From the NCBI RefSeq assembly GCF_900243745.1, contig NZ_LT984798.1:620001-684000 (forward strand): 64,000 nucleotides of DNA. Reading direction: 5' to 3'. This document shows positions 55,063-64,000 of this stretch, piece by piece. This DNA comes from Desulfovibrio sp. G11. Its GTDB lineage: Bacteria > Desulfobacterota > Desulfovibrionia > Desulfovibrionales > Desulfovibrionaceae. A program made the position numbers and the translations under genes. Position 1 is the stretch's first letter, and each line of letters begins with the position of its first letter. A model generated the notes under the pieces. It had not been told where the DNA came from. It worked only from the letters and a program-made list of their open reading frames with translations, and did no database searches.

Positions 55063-55797
55063 ATGACAAACCGACAATATGCCGCCAACACGGATTCTCT
55101 TATGAACGAAGAAAGCCTGCAAGCCGCCCCCACCGTGGCCGATGCCCTGTGTACCGGCCTGCTGGCGGGCCTGAACCATCACGAAAGGGATGTGCTTGCC
55201 CGGCACGCCCGCCTGCAAAGCTTTGCTCCCGGCGTGGCGCTTTTTCAGGAAGGCGACGAAAGCGCAGACCCCATGCTGCTGCTTTCTGGTCTGGTCAAAC
55301 TGTGCCGCCACAGCAGCCAGGGCAAGGAATGTGTGCTCCACCTCGTGCATTCCGGCAAATTTATCGACGCGGGCGTACTTTTTTATGAGGGGGGGCTGCC
55401 CATTTCAGCCGTGGCTCTGCAGCACACCACCGTGCTGAGCCTGAACAGGCGCGCGTTTCTGCACACCCTTGAAAACAATGCTCCGCTGGCCGTCAGCCTT
55501 CTGGGGGCCATGAGCCTGCGCCAGCGCCTGCTTATTACCAAAATTGCCGGTTCACAGGGGCGCATATCCGTGGCCGGGCGCGTGGCCGCATGGCTTTTGC
55601 ACCGGGCAAAAATGGAAAAGAGCGCCACACTGCGCCTTGGTGTTACACAAGAAATTCTGGCCCGCCTCATGGGCATCAGCCGGGAGAGCCTCAGCCGCGA
55701 ACTTTCGGCCCTTTCGGCCGCAGGCATCATAGAGCATCAGCGGCGCAGCATCACCCTGCTGGACCACGAAGCCCTGAAACTGCGGGCGCAAGGCTAG
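55063..55797 (+). CDS. Crp/Fnr-family transcriptional regulator
   Basis: 244 residues. The N-terminal cyclic-nucleotide-like beta barrel (LQSFAPGVALFQEGDESADPMLLLSGLVKL) leads to the dimer helix and a C-terminal winged helix (TQEILARLMGISRESLSRELSALSAAGIIE, recognition helix RESLSREL). The N-terminus lacks the FNR cysteine cluster, so it probably senses something other than oxygen through [4Fe-4S], perhaps a ligand or heme. It heads a same-strand group of redox genes and may control them. Confidence 0.9.
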   Translation: MTNRQYAANTDSLMNEESLQAAPTVADALCTGLLAGLNHHERDVLARHARLQSFAPGVALFQEGDESADPMLLLSGLVKLCRHSSQGKECVLHLVHSGKFIDAGVLFYEGGLPISAVALQHTTVLSLNRRAFLHTLENNAPLAVSLLGAMSLRQRLLITKIAGSQGRISVAGRVAAWLLHRAKMEKSATLRLGVTQEILARLMGISRESLSRELSALSAAGIIEHQRRSITLLDHEALKLRAQG

Positions 55798-55888
55798 AGC
55801 TGTTCATGCGCGCGGCAAGCGCCGGGGCAACGGCCTTCACACCGCGAAACAACATTTTTTCGAAGCTGAAAATCCGTAAAGGGCAACT

Positions 55889-56431
55889 ATGCGCGTCTGC
55901 ATTGTCTACTCTTCCTGCACGGGCAATACCCGCAAGGTGGCCGAGGCCATCGGGGCAGCCACCGGCCTGCCCTGCCACTCCGTGCGTCATGCTCCCGACC
56001 CTGCGGATTACGACTGCCTGGCCGTGGGTTTCTGGGTGCGCAAAGGCCAGCCCGATGCCCGCGCCCAGCGCTACATGCGCCGCATATACGGCAAGCCTGT
56101 TTTCTACTTCGGCACACTTGGGGCCTGGCCCCAGTCGGCGCATGCCCTGCGTTGCGCACAGGCCGCCGAGGCCCTGCTGCAAGAAAACGGCAATACCGTG
56201 CTGGACGGCTTTTTATGCCAGGGCAAGGTCAATCCCCGGGTCATTGCCGCTTCACAGCGCAAGGGTACCCACCCGATGACTCCGGCCCGGCTGGCGCGGC
56301 TGCAGGAAGCCGCCCGCCACCCCGACGGAGAAGATTTGCAGGCCGCCGGACAGTCCTGGCGGCACTGCCTGGAAGCGGCGGCCGCCGTCTTCCATCAACA
56401 AGGAGCCACCTATGCGCAAGAAAAATCGTGA
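55889..56431 (+). CDS. Flavodoxin family protein
   Basis: 180 residues with the FMN phosphate loop SSCTGNTRKVAEAI at the start and aromatic residues in the two isoalloxazine loops (VGFWVRKGQPD, FGTLGAWPQSAHA). A 60-residue helical tail follows the flavodoxin core. AAAGGG precedes the ATG. It is followed, with a 20-base overlap, by an FMN-binding protein gene, suggesting the pair passes electrons. The partner reductase is not obvious. Confidence 0.85.
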   Translation: MRVCIVYSSCTGNTRKVAEAIGAATGLPCHSVRHAPDPADYDCLAVGFWVRKGQPDARAQRYMRRIYGKPVFYFGTLGAWPQSAHALRCAQAAEALLQENGNTVLDGFLCQGKVNPRVIAASQRKGTHPMTPARLARLQEAARHPDGEDLQAAGQSWRHCLEAAAAVFHQQGATYAQEKS

Positions 56432-56873
56432 ATGTAATGATCCGGCCTTTTTCGATGAAGTCTTCGCCGCAGCCGACGAAATCTTTCTCGCCATGCATGA
56501 CGGAGACTACCCCTATGTGCTGCCGCTGAATTTCGCCCGCCTGGGGCAGGTCATCTACATCCATTGCGCTCTTGAGGGGCACAAGCTGGACTGTATCCGG
56601 CAGAATCCCCGTGTGGCCTTTACCATCATTGCGGACGTAACCATACACCGCGAAAAATCCACCACGTACTTCAAATCGCTCTGCGGCAAGGGGCTTGCCC
56701 GCATTGTTGAAGACGAGGCCGAAAAAGGTCGCGCGCTCGATGCCATTGCCGTCCGCTATGCGGCCTTGTGCCCGCAGCCCGCTCCATCTGCCAGCATACG
56801 GCGCACCGGCATCGTGCGTATTGATATTGAAGAGCTGGTCGGTAAACGCAGGCAGCCGTCCGGCGCGGCCTGA
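56412..56873 (+). CDS. Pyridoxamine 5'-phosphate oxidase-like FMN-binding protein
   Basis: 153 residues of the split-barrel flavin fold (FLAMHDGDYPYVLPLNFARLGQVIYIHCALEGHKLDCIRQNPRVAFTI-type pattern, the NimA-like subgroup). Members reduce small molecules such as nitroimidazoles or act as flavin carriers; the substrate here is unknown. AAGGAG precedes the ATG, which lies inside the end of the flavodoxin gene, so translation is coupled. Confidence 0.87.
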   Translation: MRKKNRECNDPAFFDEVFAAADEIFLAMHDGDYPYVLPLNFARLGQVIYIHCALEGHKLDCIRQNPRVAFTIIADVTIHREKSTTYFKSLCGKGLARIVEDEAEKGRALDAIAVRYAALCPQPAPSASIRRTGIVRIDIEELVGKRRQPSGAA

Positions 56874-57024
56874 AAAGACGGAGCGCCAAAGCGGGGCCTG
56901 CGGCCGCCGCGACATCACCCGGGCAAGACGGGCAGGCCGCCAGCAGCGATATGCGCTGCCCGTAGCCGCCCCTGGCCGGAAATGTAAACATTTTTTAACA
57001 CACTGATTTTAAAGGAAGTCTGAC

Positions 57025-58341
57025 ATGAGCGGAGCTTCCCGTCTTATTCCATTGCCAAGTTTTCTGGCTCTTGCCCTGGCTGCGGCGCACTTCTGGCGGG
57101 CTGGCTGGGCTTCCCTGGCCACGGCCTGTGTGCTTGCCGCCCTGCTGGCCTGGACGCGCCTTGCGTGGGTGCGGCAGTTTCTGCTTCTGGGGCTGCCCCT
57201 TCTGGCTGCCCGCTGGATATGGACCACAGGCCAGTTTGTGCAGATACGGCAATTGATGGAACAACCCTGGCAGCGCCTGGCAGCCATCCTCCTGTCTGTG
57301 GCACTGCTTACGGTTCTGGCGGCCCTGCTTCTTCTGGGGCAAAAGGCGCAGCAGCGTTATTGCCGCCGCGAAGACACCGCTGCCGCGCAACTGGGAGCCA
57401 TGAGCGTATGCCTGGCTCTTCTGCTGCCTGCCTGGTTTATGAATCCGCAACTCTTGCTGCTGGAACGCTTTATTCCCCAAGGGGGGCTGGTGCAGATCAC
57501 GCTGGCCGCCCTGTGGGCCACACTGGCGGCGGGCTGGCTTGGCGACCGGAGCATGGCGTCACAGGCCCGCATGCGGCTCTGGCGGCTGTTTTCTCTGGTG
57601 TTTTTCGGGCAGCTTGTGCTCGGACTGGCAGTGGAAAGCCGTTTTCTGCTCACGGGCAGTCTTCACTTGCCCGTTCCCGGCCTGATCGCGGCCGGGCCTG
57701 TCTACCGGGGCGGAGGCTGGTTCATGCTGGGCCTTTTCGGCCTGTCCACCCTGCTGGCGGGCGCGGCATGGTGCAGCCAGCTCTGCTATTTCGGCATATG
57801 GGACGCCACAGCGGCGGCAAACACGAAATCCCGCCCCGCCCCGCGCTGGCTGCCGCGTCTGCGCCTGGGCATGCTTGCCCTCACCCTGTTGACGGCACTG
57901 GGCCTGCGCCTTGCGGGAACGTCTGCGGCCGCGGCTCTGGCCTGCGGCCTGCTGCTGGGGCTTCTGCTTGTCCCCTGCGCCCTGCTGTTCAGCCGCGCCC
58001 GGGGATACGCCGCCTATTGCCGGGGCATATGTCCTCTGGGGCTTCTGGCGCAATGGCTGGGCCGCGCCGCCCCCTGGCGCGTGCGCCGTGTGGGCGACTG
58101 CTGTGGCTGCATGGCCTGCGTACGGGCGTGCAGGCAGGACGCCATGAACGAAGCGGCTCTTGAAAAAGGCATTGCCGCCAACACCTGCCATTTGTGCCGC
58201 GACTGTATCCATGTCTGCCCCAAGGGCGCTCTGGCGCTGACATGGCTTGGCAAAACCGGCAGCCGGAACTGGGCCGGAACTGTTTTTCTTGCACTGCTGG
58301 CCGGGCTGCACGCGGCCTTTCTGTTCATGGCCCGCATCTGA
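57025..58341 (+). CDS. NapH-like membrane ferredoxin
   Basis: 438 residues. Ten or so hydrophobic helices, with a CRGICPLGLLAQW motif after them, as in NapH/RnfD-linked polyferredoxins. Two [4Fe-4S] motifs follow (CCGCMACVRAC and CHLCRDCIHVCPKGAL), and one last helix ends the protein. Such proteins link the quinone pool to cytoplasmic or periplasmic electron carriers. AAAGGAAG precedes the ATG. It follows the flavin genes on the same strand, 151 bases on, and may be their electron source. Confidence 0.85.
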   Translation: MSGASRLIPLPSFLALALAAAHFWRAGWASLATACVLAALLAWTRLAWVRQFLLLGLPLLAARWIWTTGQFVQIRQLMEQPWQRLAAILLSVALLTVLAALLLLGQKAQQRYCRREDTAAAQLGAMSVCLALLLPAWFMNPQLLLLERFIPQGGLVQITLAALWATLAAGWLGDRSMASQARMRLWRLFSLVFFGQLVLGLAVESRFLLTGSLHLPVPGLIAAGPVYRGGGWFMLGLFGLSTLLAGAAWCSQLCYFGIWDATAAANTKSRPAPRWLPRLRLGMLALTLLTALGLRLAGTSAAAALACGLLLGLLLVPCALLFSRARGYAAYCRGICPLGLLAQWLGRAAPWRVRRVGDCCGCMACVRACRQDAMNEAALEKGIAANTCHLCRDCIHVCPKGALALTWLGKTGSRNWAGTVFLALLAGLHAAFLFMARI

Positions 58342-58536
58342 CATGGCAGAGGCAGCCCCGCAGGGCAATTTTACCATCGCCCGGGGGATGCACAGGCAAC
58401 TGTGCGCGGCGAATAACAAGCTGAAACGATCTGTACGACAGAACATTTTCAGTATCGACTGCCCTGAATGCCGAAGCCGCGCCGTAAAAATCTTGAACGA
58501 ATATTTGTCAAAATCAACATGCCCCAAGGATGAACA

Positions 58537-59073
58537 ATGACACGTCTTCTGAAACGCATCGGCACAAGCCCATCCCAGCCTCGCGCCGGCTGGAGCGAAA
58601 TTTTCTGGGCCTGGGCCGGAAGCAGCCTTTCAGTAGCCTGCCTGGCCCTGCTGGAAAAAGTTTGCGCCCAGGAATGGAACCTGCCCCTGCTGATCGGTTC
58701 TTTCGGGGCTTCGGCGGTTCTGGCCTTCGGCGCGCCGCACAGCCCGCTGGCCCAGCCGCGCAACCTCGTGGGCGGGCACGTGCTTTCGGCCATTGTGGGC
58801 GTAAGCAGCCAGGCCATGCTGGGGGCAGACCCGGTTCTTGCTTCGGCGCTGGCCGTTTCCACGGCCATTGCCCTCATGCACATGACACAGACCCTGCACC
58901 CGCCGGGCGGTGCCACGGCCCTTATTGCCGTTATCGGCGGGCCGGGCATACACAGCATGGGGTACTGGTACGTGCTGCTGCCTTGCGCCGCCGGGGCCGT
59001 ATGCATGCTTTTGCTGGCCCTTGCAGCCAACAACCTTGCCGCCGGCAAAAAGTATCCCACATTCTGGTGGTGA
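58537..59073 (+). CDS. HPP family membrane protein
   Basis: 178 residues with four or five helices and the family motif TQTLHPPGGATALIAVIG, which contains the His-Pro-Pro signature. HPP proteins have been tied to nitrite transport in plant plastids and cyanobacteria; the role in anaerobes is not established. AAGGATG precedes the ATG. It is 195 bases after the NapH-like gene. Confidence 0.88.
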   Translation: MTRLLKRIGTSPSQPRAGWSEIFWAWAGSSLSVACLALLEKVCAQEWNLPLLIGSFGASAVLAFGAPHSPLAQPRNLVGGHVLSAIVGVSSQAMLGADPVLASALAVSTAIALMHMTQTLHPPGGATALIAVIGGPGIHSMGYWYVLLPCAAGAVCMLLLALAANNLAAGKKYPTFWW

Positions 59074-59144
59074 AGTGCCGACTTGCCACACCGCACCAAA
59101 AAGGGTAGCCATTTTCTTTTCCGGCATCTGGTGAGGTTTGCAAC

Positions 59145-59891
59145 ATGTCGAGCATTTCCCCCGCATCCCCCCTGGCGGAGGGGCTGCGCCGTGCACTGCC
59201 CATTGTTCTCGGGTATACCCCTGTAGGCTTTGCCTTTGGCGTGCTGGCGGTCAAAAACAACATCCCCCCCTCCCTGGCTGTGGCCATGGCGGTACTCATG
59301 TTTTCCGGTTCGGGCCAGTTTGTCTTTGCAAGCATGTGGGGAGCGGGAGCGGGCGCACTGTCCATCATGGCGGCGGTTTTTATCGTCAACCTGCGTTACC
59401 TGCTCCAGTCGGCCGCAGAATCACCCTGGCTGGCCGGCCTGCCCCGCATGCAGCGTTTCCTGCTGGGGCTGGGCCTCACGGACGAAACCTTTGCCGTTCA
59501 TATCACAGCTTTTCAGAACGGCTGGCAACGCAGCCTCACCACGCTCTTTGTCTGCAACCAGACCACGCAGCTTGCCTGGGTAGGCGGCAGCGCCATCGGC
59601 GCTTTTTGCGGCGAACTGGTCAGCGACGTAAAGCCGCTCGGCCTTGATTACGCGCTTACGGCCATGTTTCTGGCCCTGCTGGTTCCGCAGTGCGTAAGCC
59701 GCCTGCATATTCTGGTGGCCCTTTTCACCATGAGCCTGTCCATTGCCCTCAAAAGCGCGGGCATGAGCCAGTGGAATATTGCTGTTGCCACTGTGGCGGG
59801 CGCAAGCCTGGGTACGGCACTGCTGCTGTACCGGGACAAAAAAAACGCGCGTTCCCGCACACCCGCGAAGTCTGATGAGGTACACTCATGA
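59145..59891 (+). CDS. azlC: AzlC family branched-chain amino acid exporter subunit
   Basis: 248 residues, about six helices, with the family patterns GYTPVGFAFGVLA, MFSGSGQFVFASMW and GLTDETFAV. AzlC with AzlD exports branched-chain amino acids or analogues. The stop overlaps the azlD start by 4 bases (ATGA). Confidence 0.92.
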   Translation: MSSISPASPLAEGLRRALPIVLGYTPVGFAFGVLAVKNNIPPSLAVAMAVLMFSGSGQFVFASMWGAGAGALSIMAAVFIVNLRYLLQSAAESPWLAGLPRMQRFLLGLGLTDETFAVHITAFQNGWQRSLTTLFVCNQTTQLAWVGGSAIGAFCGELVSDVKPLGLDYALTAMFLALLVPQCVSRLHILVALFTMSLSIALKSAGMSQWNIAVATVAGASLGTALLLYRDKKNARSRTPAKSDEVHS

Positions 59892-60238
59892 ACGAACCCG
59901 GCTGGCTTGATACCAACACGGGCCTCATCCTGTGCATCCTGGGCAGCACCCTGGTGACCCTGCTGCCCAAAATCCTGCCCGTTACCTTTCTCAAAGGGGA
60001 CAACCTGCCCCCGCTGCTCCGGCACTGGCTTTCCTTTGTACCCGTGGCAGTCATGGCCGCACTGGTAGGGCCGGATGTTTTCATTTACGAAGGCTCGTTC
60101 AATGCCGGGCCGTCCAACCTCTTTCTCATGGCGGCCCTGCCCGCTCTTGTGGTGGCGTGGTGGAGCAAAAACTACTTTCTGACCATTGTTGTGGGCATCG
60201 GCCTGGTCATTCTGGCCCGCTATTCGGGGTTGTACTGA
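59888..60238 (+). CDS. azlD: AzlD family small membrane subunit
   Basis: 116 residues with four helices: TLVTLLPKILPVTFLKGDNLPP, LSFVPVAVMAALVGPDVF and LPALVVAWWSKNYFLTIVVGIG. Partner of AzlC, directly downstream and overlapping it. The next gene begins in its stop codon (TGATG). Confidence 0.92.
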   Translation: MNEPGWLDTNTGLILCILGSTLVTLLPKILPVTFLKGDNLPPLLRHWLSFVPVAVMAALVGPDVFIYEGSFNAGPSNLFLMAALPALVVAWWSKNYFLTIVVGIGLVILARYSGLY

Positions 60239-60621
60239 TGGACGCGCGCACGCCCGCTCCGGACACCGGGCACATCACGCCGGACAGTAAAGAAAGCAGC
60301 CCCCCGCACAACCTCCCCACCCTGCGCAGGCGGCGCAAGCCGGCTCCCGCCCTGGCGGCCCCCCGGCACAGCGGCCGCCTGCTTGTGCGCCTGGCACCGC
60401 AGCACACAGCCCTTTTCCGTTTTCTGCTTGAGGCTTACGACCACACGGCCTACTTCACTGTGCTTGAACCCAAAACCGCCCTGCTTAAAATCATTTTTTC
60501 GCCGCATCTGGAAAAAGAGACGCGCCGGGCGCTTGCAGAAATGTCTTGCAGCCTACCCTTTGAGCTGCTGGAATGGCCCTTTGCCCCCCGGCCGCAGGGC
60601 CGCAAAAATGCTTTGAGATAG
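60238..60621 (+). CDS. DUF4911 domain protein
   Basis: 127 residues. A Pro-rich N-terminus (~45 residues) precedes a small alpha/beta domain: LLVRLAPQHTALFRFLLEAYDHTAYFTVLEPKTALLKIIFSPH. The family is common in Desulfovibrio and unassigned. It overlaps the azlD stop by one base, so it is co-translated; a direct functional link to transport is not shown. Confidence 0.75.
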   Translation: MDARTPAPDTGHITPDSKESSPPHNLPTLRRRRKPAPALAAPRHSGRLLVRLAPQHTALFRFLLEAYDHTAYFTVLEPKTALLKIIFSPHLEKETRRALAEMSCSLPFELLEWPFAPRPQGRKNALR

Positions 60622-60762
60622 CCACATTTTCTGTTATGAAAGCCCTGTTGCGGGAGAACGGGCCCGGGGAGGCCCGGTCCCGTTTTTTCACGCCCGCGTA
60701 CTGCGGCGCTCCACAGCACAACGGCCCTCATACGGGCCTCCCATCCAGATGAAGGCGGATAC

Positions 60763-61476
60763 ATGTCACTGACATACAAGCGAGTTCTGCTCAAACTGAG
60801 CGGCGAAGCCCTTGCGGGGTCCAACAAGACCGGTATCAATCCCGACACCGTGGCGGAAATATGCCGCGAAATCGGCACGGTGCTTGCCATGGGTGTGGAA
60901 ATGGCCCTGGTAATCGGCGGCGGCAATATTTTTCGCGGGCTTTCCGGCTCGGCCAAAGGTATGGAGCGTTCATCGGCAGACTATATGGGCATGCTGGCTA
61001 CGGTGCTGAACGCCCTGGCCGTACAGGATATGCTGGAAAAACAAGGCTATCCCACCCGCGTGCTTTCGGCCATCACCATGCAGGAAGTGTGCGAGCCCTT
61101 CATTCGCCGCCGCGCCCTGCGCCATATGGAAAAGGGCCGTGTGGTCATCTGTGCCGCCGGAACGGGCAATCCCTATTTCACCACCGATACCACGGCAGTG
61201 CTGCGCGGCATGGAACTCAAGTGTGATGCCATCATCAAGGCCACCAAGGTTGACGGCATCTACGACAAAGATCCCACCAAGCACAGCGATGCCGTAAAGT
61301 TTGACACCATCAGCTACGATGAAACCCTGGCCCGTCACCTGGGCGTCATGGATGCCACGGCCTTTGCCCTGGTGCGCGACAACAATGTGCCCATCATTGT
61401 CTGTCGCATGTTCGGCGGCGACATCCAGCGTGCCGTCATGGGCGAACCGGTGGGGACCATCGTGCGCAACTGCTGA
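60763..61476 (+). CDS. pyrH: UMP kinase
   Basis: 237 residues, the standard length. [38 protein letters not shown] and [15 protein letters not shown] are visible. It phosphorylates UMP to UDP for pyrimidine nucleotides. First of the pyrH-frr-uppS-cdsA run, the standard bacterial order for translation recycling and envelope lipid synthesis. Confidence 0.97.
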   Translation: MSLTYKRVLLKLSGEALAGSNKTGINPDTVAEICREIGTVLAMGVEMALVIGGGNIFRGLSGSAKGMERSSADYMGMLATVLNALAVQDMLEKQGYPTRVLSAITMQEVCEPFIRRRALRHMEKGRVVICAAGTGNPYFTTDTTAVLRGMELKCDAIIKATKVDGIYDKDPTKHSDAVKFDTISYDETLARHLGVMDATAFALVRDNNVPIIVCRMFGGDIQRAVMGEPVGTIVRNC

Positions 61477-61712
61477 TGCAGATGTGCGTCATGTTTGTCG
61501 CATTGCTGCGGAAAACCCGGCTGCGGGCAGGCTCATATCCGCCCGGAAAAACGGACGAGGCCCCGCAAGCACAGGCAAACCTGAAATTTGCAACCGTGCC
61601 GGGCGGTCTGGCTTTTTCAGCGTCAGACCGTTCCGGATTTTTTCGCAAAGGGAGGCGCAGCGCCATCCCCAAAGGAATAGGCCGCAGGCCGCAGCCCCAA
61701 GGAGAATAATTT

Positions 61713-62273
61713 ATGGATATCGACAGCATCCTTCTTGATGCCGAAGACCGCATGGAAAAAGCCCTTGCCGCTCTTGACCGCGACTTTGCCAAACTGCGCA
61801 CCGGCCGCGCCACCACCGCCCTTGTGGACGGCATAAAGGCCGACTATTACGGCACCCCCACCCCCATCAGCCAGATGGCCTCCATCGCTGTGCCCGACAG
61901 CCGCACCCTGACCATCCAGCCCTGGGACAAGGGCGGTATTGCCCTGATAGAAAAAGCTATTCTCAAGTCTGACCTCGGCCTTACGCCTGTCAATGACGGC
62001 AAGCTGATCCGCATTGTCATGCCCCCCCTCACTGAAGAACGCCGCAAAGAACTGAGCAAGGTCGCGCGTAAATACAGTGAAGAAGGCAAGGTAGCCGTGC
62101 GCAACGTGCGCCGCGACGCCAACGACAGCTTGAAAAAGCTGGAAAAAGAAAAGACCATTACCGAAGACGAACAAAAGCGCGCCACTGACGATGTGCAGAA
62201 GCTTACCGACAAATATGTGGCCGAAGTGGACAAGCGTTGCGCTGCCAAGGAAAAGGAAATTATGGAAATATAG
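61713..62273 (+). CDS. frr: Ribosome-recycling factor
   Basis: 186 residues, starting [20 protein letters not shown] and containing [33 protein letters not shown] and [23 protein letters not shown]. It splits post-termination ribosomes with EF-G. AAGGAG lies 8 bases before the ATG. A short perfect hairpin (62276-62294) follows the stop. Confidence 0.98.
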   Translation: MDIDSILLDAEDRMEKALAALDRDFAKLRTGRATTALVDGIKADYYGTPTPISQMASIAVPDSRTLTIQPWDKGGIALIEKAILKSDLGLTPVNDGKLIRIVMPPLTEERRKELSKVARKYSEEGKVAVRNVRRDANDSLKKLEKEKTITEDEQKRATDDVQKLTDKYVAEVDKRCAAKEKEIMEI

Positions 62274-62418
62274 CCGTGGCGGCTCATCCGCCACGTGCCG
62301 CCGCCCGCCGCGTTTCTGCTACAGCGGGGCGGGGGCGGCGCGTTCTGGCAGCGGTGTGTTTTTTGCCTGAGAATCCGCGCCGCTGGCCCGGGCAGCATTT
62401 TTATACAGGCTGAGCAGT

Positions 62419-63261
62419 ATGACCCCACACGACACTCTCCTGCCGGGGCAGAAGCCCTGCACACAGGCGGACGCCACAGCCGCCGGAGCAACCGCCGCAC
62501 AACCCGCAGCTGACGATGGCCGGGAAAGCGGCCGCGCCGGTGACCTGCCGGTCACGCAGCTGCCTGTTCATCTGGCGATCATTATGGACGGTAACGGCCG
62601 CTGGGCACAGGCCCGAAACCTGCCGCGCGAGGCAGGGCACAAGGCAGGGGCCGAGGCCGTGCGCGCCGTGGTTACAGAGTGCCGCAGGCTGGGCATACGC
62701 CACCTGACGCTCTATACGTTCTCCAGTGAAAACTGGAACCGCCCCAAGGCGGAAATAAGCGCCCTGTTCTCACTATTGCTGGAATTTCTGCGCCGGGAAC
62801 TGCCGCGCCTTGAAGAACAGGGCATCGCCCTCAGGGTGCTGGGTGATCTGGACGGCCTGCCGCTGGCACAGCGCACTGCCCTGCGCCACGCCATAAAACG
62901 CACGGCCGACGGCCCGCATATGGTTTTGAACCTGGCACTCAATTATGGTTCGCGGGCAGAACTGGTGCGCGCCATGCGCTCTTTTCTGCATGACGGTGCA
63001 CGGCCCGAAGATATTACTGAAGAAAGCCTGGCACAGCGCCTTTATACCGCGGGACAGCCCGATCCGGACCTGCTCATCCGTACCAGCGGCGAGCAGCGCC
63101 TGAGCAACTACCTGCTGTACCAGTGCGCTTACAGTGAGTTGTACTTTACCCAGGTGGCCTGGCCAGATTTTGACGCCGCGCAACTGCGTCTGGCCCTGGA
63201 AGCTTACGCCGCGCGGTCGCGCCGCTTTGGCAAAACACAGGAGCAAATAGATGCCCATTGA
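62419..63261 (+). CDS. uppS: Isoprenyl transferase (undecaprenyl diphosphate synthase)
   Basis: 280 residues. The cis-prenyltransferase motifs begin with HLAIIMDGNGRWAQARNLPR (catalytic Asp), followed by LTLYTFSSENWNRP, ALNYGSRAELVRA and the C-terminal PDLLIRTSGEQRLSNYLLYQ. The first ~45 residues are a non-conserved polar extension, so an inner start is possible, but I see no better one. It makes the lipid carrier for peptidoglycan and O-antigen. cdsA starts inside its last codons. Confidence 0.95.
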   Translation: MTPHDTLLPGQKPCTQADATAAGATAAQPAADDGRESGRAGDLPVTQLPVHLAIIMDGNGRWAQARNLPREAGHKAGAEAVRAVVTECRRLGIRHLTLYTFSSENWNRPKAEISALFSLLLEFLRRELPRLEEQGIALRVLGDLDGLPLAQRTALRHAIKRTADGPHMVLNLALNYGSRAELVRAMRSFLHDGARPEDITEESLAQRLYTAGQPDPDLLIRTSGEQRLSNYLLYQCAYSELYFTQVAWPDFDAAQLRLALEAYAARSRRFGKTQEQIDAH

Positions 63262-64000
63262 ACCCACCGCCAATCCCATCGACATCCGCCGCATCATAAC
63301 CGGCGTATTGCTGGCCGCAGTGCTGTTGCTGGTGCTCTGGCTGCGGGGCTGGCCCCTGCTGTTCGTCATTCTGCTGGTGTCGGCCCTGGGCCTGTGGGAA
63401 TTCTATTCTCTTTTCTGGGGTCCCAAGGGGCGCATCACCAGCCGTGTATGCGCCATCGGCCTGGGCTGGGGCATGCTTTGCCTCACCTGGATGAACCGCC
63501 CGCAGGACGCCCTGGTGTGCCTTGGCGCGGGCTTTGTCCTGTCGGCCATGAGCTTTCTCTTTCGCTGGGACGTTGTTGAAGAGGATAATGCCTTTGTGTC
63601 CAGCGGTATCTTCATGGCCGGGCTGGCCTATGTCCCCCTGCTGCTTCTGCCTGCCACCTATCTTTCCACCACCAAACTCATCTTCGTCATCGCTGCCGTG
63701 GCTATTTCCGACACTGCCGCCTATTTTGTGGGTACCCGCTTCGGGCATCACAAGCTCTGGCCCCGCGTCAGCCCCAAGAAAAGCTCCGAAGGCGCTGTAG
63801 GCAGCCTGGTGGCCTGCGTAATCTTTTGCGCCATTTACGGCGAGCTTTACGGCAAAACAGGCTGGCTGTCCTTTGCTCTTCTGGGTATTGCGGTCAACGC
63901 CTTTGCCCAGGTGGGCGATCTTTTTGAGTCGGCCCTCAAGCGTTCGGTCAATGTAAAAGATTCCGGGCACCTCCTGCCGGGACACGGCGGCGTGCTGGAC
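63251..64000 (+). CDS. cdsA: Phosphatidate cytidylyltransferase (truncated by window)
   Basis: 250 codons visible, open to the window end. Hydrophobic helices occur from residue 15 on. The family motif KRSVNVKDSGHLLPGHGG (CDP-alcohol synthase signature with its Asp residues) is visible near residue 235. It makes CDP-diacylglycerol for phospholipid synthesis. The ATG overlaps uppS by 11 bases with CAGGAG upstream. Confidence 0.95.
   Translation, partial: MPIEPTANPIDIRRIITGVLLAAVLLLVLWLRGWPLLFVILLVSALGLWEFYSLFWGPKGRITSRVCAIGLGWGMLCLTWMNRPQDALVCLGAGFVLSAMSFLFRWDVVEEDNAFVSSGIFMAGLAYVPLLLLPATYLSTTKLIFVIAAVAISDTAAYFVGTRFGHHKLWPRVSPKKSSEGAVGSLVACVIFCAIYGELYGKTGWLSFALLGIAVNAFAQVGDLFESALKRSVNVKDSGHLLPGHGGVLD

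Noticed and set aside
61477-61709. 77-codon frame between pyrH and frr
   Set aside because: Starts in the pyrH stop without a ribosome site and has no conserved pattern.

Overview
The window looks like a chromosomal segment of a sulfate-reducing bacterium of the Desulfovibrio group. The grounds are a truncated porin with a Desulfovibrio-type leader, a periplasmic selenocysteine formate dehydrogenase with a dedicated tetraheme class III cytochrome c, GC-rich codon use, and the general gene content. This assignment is inferred from gene families, not from a search.

Layout. 1-4.4 kb: end of a porin gene, then a minus-strand group (rsfS, gpmI, a small zinc-ribbon protein) and a phenylacetate-CoA ligase family gene. 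4.4-6.4 kb: a four-tRNA operon (Gly-GCC, Cys, Gly-GCC, Gly-CCC) followed by an intact IS256-family element flanked by a 7-base direct repeat. 7-16 kb: the formate dehydrogenase locus on the minus strand, comprising mobA, an FmdE/molybdopterin-binding fusion, fdhA with an in-frame UGA and SECIS-like hairpin, fdhB, fdhE and cytochrome c3. 16.3-22.6 kb: a CvpA-family gene, mazG, a lipoprotein resembling a degenerate GH13 enzyme and a large GT-C-like membrane protein. 22.6-27.1 kb: an unassigned promoter-to-terminator unit, a YjiL/YjiM-type ATPase and double-cubane-type dehydratase pair, and a stand-alone Fe-S/membrane fusion protein.

27.4-36.4 kb: a DUF4956 + CotH pair and a VTC-domain (polyphosphate polymerase type) gene, divergent but now separated by about 5.1 kb of insertion sequences. 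That block holds three IS4-family copies, a broken IS30 element and AT-rich passenger DNA. It is bracketed by a perfect 9-base direct repeat, so it appears to have inserted as one composite unit. 36.6-42.2 kb: rfbBAC (dTDP-sugar synthesis), tRNA-Ala, a glycosyltransferase and sodC. 42.3-47.4 kb: rlmE, yebC and an Mla lipid-transport set (mlaF, then mlaDCA) lacking mlaE. 47.8-50.4 kb: an MFS transporter preceded by a terminator-like hairpin, and a second IS256-family element.

50.7-54.9 kb: fliD and fliS behind a convincing sigma-54 promoter. 55-58.3 kb: a Crp/Fnr regulator with flavodoxin, FMN-binding and NapH-like genes, probably one redox unit. 58.5-64 kb: HPP, azlC, azlD, a DUF4911 gene, then pyrH, frr, uppS and cdsA (cut by the window edge).

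Functionally, the molybdenum-cofactor genes, FdhE and cytochrome c3 all serve assembly or electron output of the formate dehydrogenase. The mla genes serve the outer membrane, and rfb plus the glycosyltransferase serve surface polysaccharide or flagellin glycosylation. The mobile-element block is the main accessory region. No CRISPR array, rRNA or prophage was seen.
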